64,000 nt of DNA from Tillus elongatus (Eukaryota; Arthropoda; Insecta; Coleoptera; Cleridae), in assembly GCA_964006375.1 (NCBI GenBank), contig OZ023265.1, positions 173,173,443 through 173,237,442 on the forward strand, read 5' to 3'. Under the pieces are notes generated by a model, which saw only the letters and a list, made by a program, of their open reading frames with translations, made no database searches and was not told where the DNA came from. A program made the position numbers and the translations under genes. Of this stretch, positions 57,111 through 64,000 are shown in pieces. How positions within the stretch are numbered: the first letter of the stretch is position 1; the number at the start of each line of letters is the position of its first letter.

Positions 57111-57860
57111 AAAGGTAGTCATTTAACCTTTTATTTGGAGTTTCATGCCAACATATTGTCTGTAAAAATATCTTGCACTCGAGTATGCCGATACATTTTT
57201 TCGATACTGGCCGAAAAGGCAACGTGGATCGAAATCTCAATTGGCACCAACATGTCACATCAATTGCAGAAGCGGCTGCTAAGAAATTACGTTTCCTCTT
57301 CCGGGCTCGCAAATATTTTTCACCAGCTAATCTCTATACTTTATATACTTCACAAATAAGACCAAACCTAGAACACTGCTCCCACATCTGGGGTGCTGCT
57401 GCCGCTTCTACACTCGCTATCCTGGACTCCATTCAAAAGAGAGCTATACGTCTCATCGGTGACCCTACCCTAACCCAAAGGCTGCCATCCTTTGCCCACC
57501 GACGTGCCGTTGGTGACCTCTCTCTCTATCTCTTATAGATATCTGCACGGGCACTGCTCAGAGGAGCTTCCTTCCATAGTTCCTCCACCTGCTGCCCCCA
57601 CCAGATCTACCAGGGGAACAGAGCGAATGCACCCTTTTACTGTCCAGGTCACCAGACATAGAACATCTTGTTATGCCCGCTCTTTTGTCCCGAGGACTTC
57701 CAAGTTGTGGAACTCCTTGCCGGCACATGTTTTTCCTTCTCCCTCGAACCTCCAAACCTTCAAGTCCAGAATTAACAAGTTGCCTCTTTCCTCCTTGTCG
57801 ACACCCACGGTACGATAGTATTTAGGCTGTAAGCCCTCGTGGTGTGTTGGTGAAATAAAT
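57111..57860 (+). pseudogene. CR1/Jockey-type retrotransposon 3' end, copy 2, inserted in BEL/Pao
   Basis: Plus-strand frame 57173-57538 contains NLNWHQHVTSIAEAAAKKL, YFSPANLYTLYTSQIRP, LDSIQKRAIRLIGD and AHRRAVGDLSLY. A frameshift near 57515 moves the tail into 57492-57818 (HGHCSEELPSIVPP, TSKLWNSLPAHVFPS, NLQTFKSRINK). The TGAAATAAATAAA-like end near 57851 is the 3' tail. 5'-truncated near 57175. It lies opposite in orientation to copy 1 and splits the BEL/Pao remnant. Confidence 0.82.
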
Positions 57861-58380
57861 AAAAGTATAAAATATAAAACGTGTTAAGATTAAGAATATG
57901 TGTGACTGTATATTAGGATCAATCGTCAAAACATTGTTTAAAGCTAATCCCATGTTAAAGGGACCGCTACCATCAAAGACGATGCGAATACGTGTTTCAC
58001 TATCATTTTTTTAAACTGGATTACGCGGCAAGTAATATACAGTAGCTGTCTTGTCACTTGATTTGTCAATGAGGCTCATGTGACCGAATTTAATATATTT
58101 CCGTGTAAATTATACGTATTTAGCACGAAGATCCTGAGCTGATAATTTTTGTTCGAGCCAATAAAATCGTTTTTAAGCTCCAGTGCGGCAGCGTCCAGTG
58201 TTGATATAATTATGTTTCAGCGGTAAGGCAACCGCAAATCGACCATCAGCGAACAAATAATTATTGCTAAAATGAATTTCGCACGCCTTTAAGCGAGTAA
58301 CATCTGGCAACTCTGTTTTATGCGAGATTTCCTCAAGTTCCCAGAAATGGCTTATGTCTGGTAACTGCATTGGAATCGAC
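57861..58380 (-). pseudogene. BEL/Pao retrotransposon: region before the reverse transcriptase
   Basis: Minus-strand 58370-58173 reads HFWELEEISHKTELPDV, CEIHFSNNYLFADGRFAVAL, PLKHN, the linker ahead of RT in BEL/Pao Pol. It is upstream of, and on the same strand as, the integrase piece at 56500-57110. The RT itself is not readable. Confidence 0.65.
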
Positions 58381-58892
58381 GAAAGAAAGTATGACGAATG
58401 TTAGAAAAGTTTTGAATTTTTATATGGCACAGGACCTGAGATGACCTATCAAAAACGTGTCAGTCAAATAATGAGTTGTGCATTTATGCTTACTCCGGTC
58501 AGTAAAGATAGAATACACAAAAGACCCTCCAGCGGCGTAAAATCTTCCTTTCGTTTTCGTTCGTCTACCAAAGGAAATATAAATACAGGTTTGTAGCAGA
58601 AATTATTTTAGAATATTTCATCGTCCAATGAAGCTAACTTTGTAGGCGAAACGATCGTTAGGTCTTTAAAAAGATGTTTTGTGGTGACTTGGGTTTCTCT
58701 AAGTGTACTTATACAGACAAACCCCCACTGTTCAGACGAAATACCCTGTAATGAAAACTCCATTTTGTAAAACCAGTTGTTATAAAATATTCCACTTAAG
58801 AAACACTAATTACTAAAATAACAATTAGAACACTGAACTACATAGGACCGGACCTACTATAGTAATCAAAACACTTTTGTTCAAATTTCGAA

Positions 58893-58894
<2 letters not shown>
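58381..58894. other. Spacer with a PLE-A terminal fragment
   Basis: 58624-58664 (plus) is a PLE-A hammerhead remnant: GCGAAACGATCGTTAGG is intact but CTGATGA is lost. It is followed by TTGTGGTGACTTGGGT and CTCTAAGTGTACTTAT. The rest is unassigned. Confidence 0.55.

Positions 58895-58966
<72 letters not shown>
58895..58966. repeat. (TA)n tract 18
   Basis: About 72 bases of TA cutting off the 3' end of the RNase H-bearing retrotransposon. Confidence 0.98.
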
Positions 58967-58971
<5 letters not shown>

Positions 58972-61900
58972 GTATATAGGCCTACTAGAGTTCTCAGTTG
59001 TTGTCTGTTCAGCTCTAGTAGTTTCTTAGCCCTTGACTCAGACAGGCCATTTATGAAGGCCTTGGAGTGAGCTAATCCTGGAAGATTTTGCCAATATTGA
59101 ATTGTCCTTCTATCTGTCCAGGTTTTTAAGGTGCGTTTTGCTGTGCATGATGTTATTCCCAGCACCGGTTCTGGTCCGATAAAGCCGCACTCGGCACCAC
59201 TCCTGGCAAGCGCGTCTGCCGCAACGTTGCCATCATGATCCGAGTGACCCGGTATCCAGACCAGCGACACCTCATTACAGCTGCCCAATTCGTTAAGGGC
59301 AGATTTACAACTCCATACCATCTTTGAATTGCACCGGTAGGAACCAAGAGCTTTTATTGCAGCTTGGCTATCTGCATATATCTTTATCGATTTGTTTGTG
59401 CATAGGTCCTTTAAACTTTCCCTTGCACACATCTCGATGGCATAAACTTCTGCCTGGTGTATGGTTGCGTACTTGCCGAGACTAGCTGATAGTCTAGCAT
59501 CGGTGCTGCCCCCATAGGCGCCGGCTCCTACTCCCATATTGGTTTTGGAGCCGTCCGAGTACCAGCAGAGGTCCGCTCTCAACAGGGTCGATTGGTTCCG
59601 GTCCCAGTCCTCCCTTTCCGGGAGGACGGTCTTGAAAGACAGATCTCTGCTGATTTTAGTAGGCATCAAGTCCGAGACCATTCCCAGAATCCTGTGACAA
59701 TCACTGTCATCAAGGAGTCCGGACCCCCTCAGACTGACTTCCCTCGGCATGTTATCTGCCGTTTGTATTAATCTGTACGTTGTCCACCTCGCCACCCTCT
59801 CCAGCCATATGTGAAGTGGGGGAATATTGAGGAGGACCTCCAGAGCGACTGATGGTGCGGTGCTTATCGCTCCCGTTATCATCAGACATGCTTGTCTCTG
59901 TAGATGAGCCAGTTTGGCCCTCGCGGTACCACGAAGCACCTTAGGCCACCAAACTATGGCTCCATATGTTATCATAGGTCTGATAACCACTACATAGAGC
60001 CAGTACATCTGTTGGGGGTTTGTTCCCCAGTTGTTCCCACAGATTCTCCGGCAGGTCCACAGGGACATCTTAGCCCTGCGGATAACATTTTCTAACTGTC
60101 TGTCCCAGTTGAGCTTCTTATCTAGGATAACTCCCAGATATTTTGCTTGGTCCGAAAATGGAATGTTTTCCCCCATAAGATTAGGTGGTTTTAATTTGTC
60201 CAACCTTCTTCTTCTGGTGAACGGGACAATGATCGTTTTGCGAGGGTTCACAGACATCTGTTCCCTACGGCACCAATCATTGACTACATTTAGTGCTTCT
60301 TGAAGAGTACTAGATAGTTCCTCCTCAGATTTGCCTCTAACCATTATGACAAGATCATCCGCATACGCCTGGACCTCAACCTCCCAGAGTCCGAGGATAG
60401 CCAGCAGGTCGTCCACAAAGAGGGACCACAACAGGGGGGATAGAACGCCCCCCTGAGGACACCTTCTCGCAGCCCTAACGCTGACCACCTCTCCCCGTAA
60501 TGAGGCAATAATGGTCCGATTGTGCAGCATGTTTCCGATCCAGCCACAGATGGTAGGTTCCACCCCCCTAGCGATAGTGGCCTCGTAGAGGGAGATCGGT
60601 AATGCATTATTAAATGCTCCTTCTATGTCGAGAAATGCCGCCACCGCAACCTCTCCATTTTCCAGAGAGCGTGTGATCTTCTCGACGAGGTTATTGAGCG
60701 CTAACTCAGTTGATTTGCCAGTTTGATAGGCATACTGGTGGGTATTTAGGGGGTTCTTGGGTAAGATGTTCCCCCTAATGTGTCCGTCCAGTATTTTTTC
60801 CAATCCCTTCAGGAGGAATGATGTAATACTGAGAGGTCTCAGTGAAGTAGGTAGGAGGTCATTACGTCCCAATTTGGAATGTAAACCCCCCTAACCACCG
60901 TCCAGCTGGAAGGAATATAGTTCCAGGCCAGACTGGCTCTGAACAGCCTGATAAGGAAGGGTAGGAGAATCTCCAGTCCCTTTTGTAGTAGGACCGGTAC
61001 CACCCCATCCTCCCCTGGCGACTTGAATGGCTGGAAATGATTCACAGCACACTCCACTGCCGAGGCTGTAACTATTCTCCGAGCAACTAGCCAGTCCTCC
61101 CTTTGGGGGCGTTTAAATCGTCCCTCAGCTGGTAGGACCTCTCCGTTGCTCAGGATCAGACAATCTGGGAAGTGTGTGTGCTAAGAGCTCTAACGTTTCT
61201 TTCCGAGATTCAGTAAAGGAACCATCTGGTCGTTTTATCGATCCCAGTTCCTGTACACGGTCGCGTGAGAGAATCCTGTGGATTCTGGCGCTGCTGGGCA
61301 AATTATTAATGTCCCCGCAGAACCTCCTCCAGGACTCCCTCTTAGCGTTCCTGATCTCTTTATTATAATGTGTTTGAGCAGTTTTGTATTGCTCCCAGTT
61401 GCCTGTAATCTTAGCACGATTGAAGAGACGTCTAACTTCTCTTCGTAGTTTATCGAGGTTATTATTCCACCAAGTAGACCCCCGACTGTCTCTCTTTGAC
61501 CTCAGTGGACAGTTTTCGTGATAGGCAGAGACCACAGCTTCCCTAACCTGTTCGGCCGCAATCTCGATCTCATCACGATCCTTTACTGTGGGGATTGCGG
61601 ACCCAAGTCTGCCGGCGAGGGACTGTTTGTATCCCTCCCAATCCGTCCTCCTCGGGTCCCGATACTCTAACACAGGTGTAAGGCCTGTTTCAATTTCAAA
61701 TAGGATATGGGCATGGTCAGAACATGAGGGTTCAGACGACACCCTTCATTTGAGAATTTTTGAGCTCAAAAGCCTTGAGCTGATCGTAAGATCTAAAACC
61801 TCTCTCCGGTTAGCTGTAAGAAAGGTGGGTTCCGAGCCTATGTTGTTGACAACCAGCTCCTCCCCTAAAATGTATTCAAATAATGATTCACCTCGTCTGT

Positions 61901-62375
61901 TAGTGTCCGTGCTCCCCCAAACCAAGTGATGGGAGTTCGCATCACACCCCATTACGAGGTGATAATTGTTCCTCTTGCAGTAGGCGATCAATTTCCGCAC
62001 CTCTGCTGGAGGTGGTTGTTCTGCATCTCTGTCTCCAGGGAAATAGGCCGAACAGGCCACTACTTCCAGCCTGGTCCCCCCGGATGTGATCACGAGATGG
62101 ATGGATGCCATGTCCTTGGTGCAGTACTCTGAAAGTGTAAAATACTGCAAGTTGTTTCTGATCCAGATACAGGCTCTTGGGTTAGTACCAGAGCCCACCT
62201 CTACTATCTTACCAGAAGTGTTACCCAGCCCTTTTGTTCGTTCCGAATTAGCGGTCCAGGGCTCTTGGAGAAGAGCAATATCTATTTGCATTTCCTTTAA
62301 TTTCATGCTAAGGAGGTATGTCGCAGCCTTAGCATGATGCAGATTAGCTTGAATGCACCTTAAGTTGGTGGGCAT
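58967..62375 (-). pseudogene. Non-LTR retrotransposon ORF2: endonuclease, RT, RNase H (LOA/R1-like)
   Basis: Nearly whole ORF2 on the minus strand. The AP-type endonuclease spans 62375-61749 (CIQANLHHAKAA, ALLQEPW, GCDANSHHLVWGS). A TGA at 61746-61748 replaces a Trp. The linker runs to 61125 (WWNNNLDKLRREVRRLFNRA). Two frameshifts bracket 61057-60875 (FKPFKSPGEDGV-type block). The RT is open from 60872: PLSITSFLLKGLEKI, FLDIEGAFNN, CPQGGVLSPLLW, catalytic YADD at about 60365-60354. RNase H: YSDGSKT, QAEVYAIE, YADSQAA, DALAR. It ends LVGLYTGH and is cut at 58966 by a (TA)n tract, losing the usual C-terminal zinc-finger tail. The clade assignment (an RNase H-bearing LOA/R1-group relative) is moderate. 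Confidence 0.88.
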
Positions 62376-62426
62376 TGGGGTAGGAATATAGGAGTGTATA
62401 GAGGATAAAGGAGTAGGTTAAGGAGC

Positions 62427-62900
62427 TTAAAGGAAAAGGGAATTATGGTGCAGGTTCCTCCTCCTTTTTAGGAGCTCGATAACCAAGCTTCCTATAGGAG
62501 GGTCTACCTTTGGTAGTCGTCCTAGGGGTGGACTTTCCTTTCCCCTGTTTTTTCCCTCTGGAGGTTCCAGTGGAAGGTTGAATCCTGCCACCTCCTCTAT
62601 TGGGTCTGTGTAAGTCGTGTCCATGTTTGGTCCCACGAGCAGCAAGAGAAAATAGACCTCCATGGAAGAGCCCCGCATCCCATGAATAGGCATTTACACA
62701 GGGAGGTCGCCCGGTTTCCCTGGGGAGGGTTAACGTTAGCGACAGAATTACCATCCTGCCAATGCTCGGCCATATCGGCCAGAAGCATCATCGCCTCGGC
62801 ACCAACCCGCCAACGACGTTGCGATGTGGGTTTTTTTATAGAGGACTCTCCTCGCAATGCCGGCCAATTAAGGCAAGCATTCCCGGCCCTCCTAAGACAT
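62427..62900 (-). pseudogene. Retrotransposon ORF1 remnant, 3' part
   Basis: Overlapping minus-strand frames (62857-62597 and 62754-62443) precede the endonuclease on the same strand. The second ends in a Lys/Arg/Gly-rich tail (GTSRGKKQGKGKSTPRTTT), as nucleic-acid-binding ORF1 products do. No complete zinc knuckle is visible. Frameshifted and 5'-truncated. Confidence 0.55.
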
Positions 62901-63185
62901 GACTAGGAAGGTTACGGTTTGGTTAGTTCATTTAGCTCACGTCTACTAGTAGACGCTATCCAGGGTGCACCACGAGGAGGCGAACTAACTTTACACCCAA
63001 GCTTATTAGCCATCATCAGTACGGTATAGCATCTTCATCCAGAGTGTTCCCATCTTCACCTGGCTATACCGTACTGATGATGGCTAATAAGCTTAAAACA
63101 CGTGTATGCGGTTGTCTCCTTGCGGGGCTTTGCCCTTAACCCTTCTCCTTGTATAGTACAGAAATGCCGTGTTATAAATCCTGTT

Positions 63186-63191
<6 letters not shown>
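62901..63191. repeat. 32-bp inverted repeat with a degenerate hammerhead-like motif
   Basis: Perfect 32-bp arms 62999-63030 and 63063-63094 (AAGCTTATTAGCCATCATC and its complement) with a 32-base loop. On the plus strand from 63074 the right arm reads CTGATGA, T, GGCT..AGCT, then TTAAAACACGTG, recalling the motif at 41368 (CGTA/TATG stem I). The G12 position and the cleavage triplet are altered. Flanks are otherwise unassigned. Confidence 0.6.

Positions 63192-63268
<77 letters not shown>
63192..63268. repeat. (TA)n tract 19
   Basis: About 77 bases of TA directly before mariner element III. Confidence 0.98.
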
Positions 63269-63274
<6 letters not shown>

Positions 63275-64000
63275 ACAGACCGATTTGCGTCTAGAGAATT
63301 TTTTTTTAAAGAAACGCTGAAACACGTCAATTTGTATATTTAGGGGGACATGTTTTGACATAAAACTCAACTTTGTCACATCACCCCCTTAAGGGTGGTG
63401 ATAGCAACCTTATATTTTAAATAAGGAACATGGGTCGAGTGTTACATCATTTGAAAACTCTTTCTATTCTGAGTTCAGCACACTAATTTTTTGAAAATTT
63501 TATCAATTCGTTTAAAAATTATTCACAGTTGAAAATGCAAAAACGCATTTTACTCATTCCGATAAGAAATGTGCTGATAGTCAATGTTTTGTTGGTTTGT
63601 AAACAAAAAATTGACTATCAGAACATTTCTTATCGGAATGAGAGAAATGCGGTTTATTTCAGTTTATCGGTGGGTTTGATACTTGATAGTACTACCGAAA
63701 ATTAATTTCACAATGGTTTATTCTGTAGAAGAACGAGTTGAAAGAAATACTCTTTTTTTCAAACACGATGACTGTGCCAACCGTACCGCAAATTTGTTTA
63801 ATGACCGACATCCGAACAGACATGTTAAAAGAAAATACATTTTGGAGTTAGTTGCAAAATTTCGACAAAGTTCAGTAGCCAACAAAAAACGGGATCCTGA
63901 ACGTGATTTTCCGGTTAGAAATGAGACTACTGAGATTGAAGTTTTAGGACAAATTGCTGCAGACCCAGCTTTGAGCACGAGAAAATTGGCCACTGTTTCG
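63269..64000 (+). mobile_element. Mariner-like element III, 5' part
   Basis: Starts CAGAAACAGACCGATTTGCG: the outermost ~18 bases of the terminal repeat present in element II (GGTGGCGCATTGAAAACG) are missing. The subterminal hairpin (63541-63585 with 63609-63653) and leader match element II. It continues past the window edge. Confidence 0.8.
63713..64000 (+). CDS. Mariner-like transposase III, N-terminal part (runs off the window)
   Basis: Open from ATG 63713 to the last base (96 codons) with no interruption. The start is the first ATG after the hairpin and matches that of copy II. It begins MVYSVEERVERN and includes CANRTANLFNDRHPNR, KRKYILELVAKFRQ and ALSTRKLATVS. This is the helix-turn-helix, DNA-binding N-terminus of an insect mariner-like transposase, which recognises the terminal repeats. 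The catalytic domain would lie beyond 64000. Unlike copies I and II, the visible part has no stop or frameshift, so this copy may be the least damaged of the three; its truncated 5' terminal repeat could still prevent mobility. Confidence 0.8.
   Translation, partial: MVYSVEERVERNTLFFKHDDCANRTANLFNDRHPNRHVKRKYILELVAKFRQSSVANKKRDPERDFPVRNETTEIEVLGQIAADPALSTRKLATVS

Overview
The window looks like gene-poor, repeat-dense arthropod (probably insect) nuclear DNA. The reasons are a complete insect-type errantivirus with a tRNA-Ser-like primer site, Penelope-like elements (PLEs) with GIY-YIG endonuclease, several Tc1/mariner relatives, Jockey/CR1, RNase H-bearing and BEL/Pao retroelement remnants, tRNA-derived SINEs, and about nineteen long (TA)n tracts. 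I found no convincing single-copy host gene. A beetle-like genome is a guess only.

Layout. 0-4.5 kb: Jockey-type reverse transcriptase debris, a transposase scrap, then PLE-A copy 1 between inverted terminal repeats. 6.7-15.6 kb: a foldback made of two PLE-A termini, with an 8137-bp errantivirus (LTR, gag, pol, env, LTR) inserted into its right arm. 16-24 kb: a PLE-B fragment, a mariner-like element between (TA)n tracts, SINEs, a GC-rich nested foldback and another decayed transposase. 24.5-27.7 kb: the best PLE-B copy. 28-37.5 kb: the dispersed repeat families DR1 and DR2, a 320-bp tandem array, a 1.5-kb terminal-inverted-repeat element and a MITE. 38-42 kb: PLE-A copy 2, split by a hammerhead-bearing repeat that is itself split by another insertion. 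42.6-50.8 kb: more DR1/DR2 and a 285-bp-arm foldback. 50.8-53.4 kb: a second mariner and a PLE-B fragment. 54-58.4 kb: CR1-like copies and a broken BEL/Pao element. 59-62.9 kb: a long retrotransposon with EN, RT and RNase H. 63.3 kb to the end: the 5' end of a third mariner transposase.

The most interesting signal is RNA-level. At least four different repeat families carry hammerhead-ribozyme architecture, always with a very short, self-complementary stem III. In PLE-A (1875-1915 minus, 4361-4402 plus) the core is intact. At 40397-41572 two hammerheads lie in direct orientation exactly 320 bp apart inside an insertion with a 13-bp target duplication, which is the layout expected of an animal retrozyme. 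In PLE-B and the 44-kb foldback the core pair C3-G8 appears to be replaced by U3-A8.

How the parts relate. PLE-type machinery (RT plus GIY-YIG) could plausibly have mobilised the hammerhead repeats. The (TA)n tracts repeatedly abut PLE-B and mariner ends, so they look like preferred landing sites or carried-in ends. The errantivirus is the youngest dated insertion: its two LTRs differ at one position in 398, and its pre-insertion target is still readable in the opposite foldback arm.
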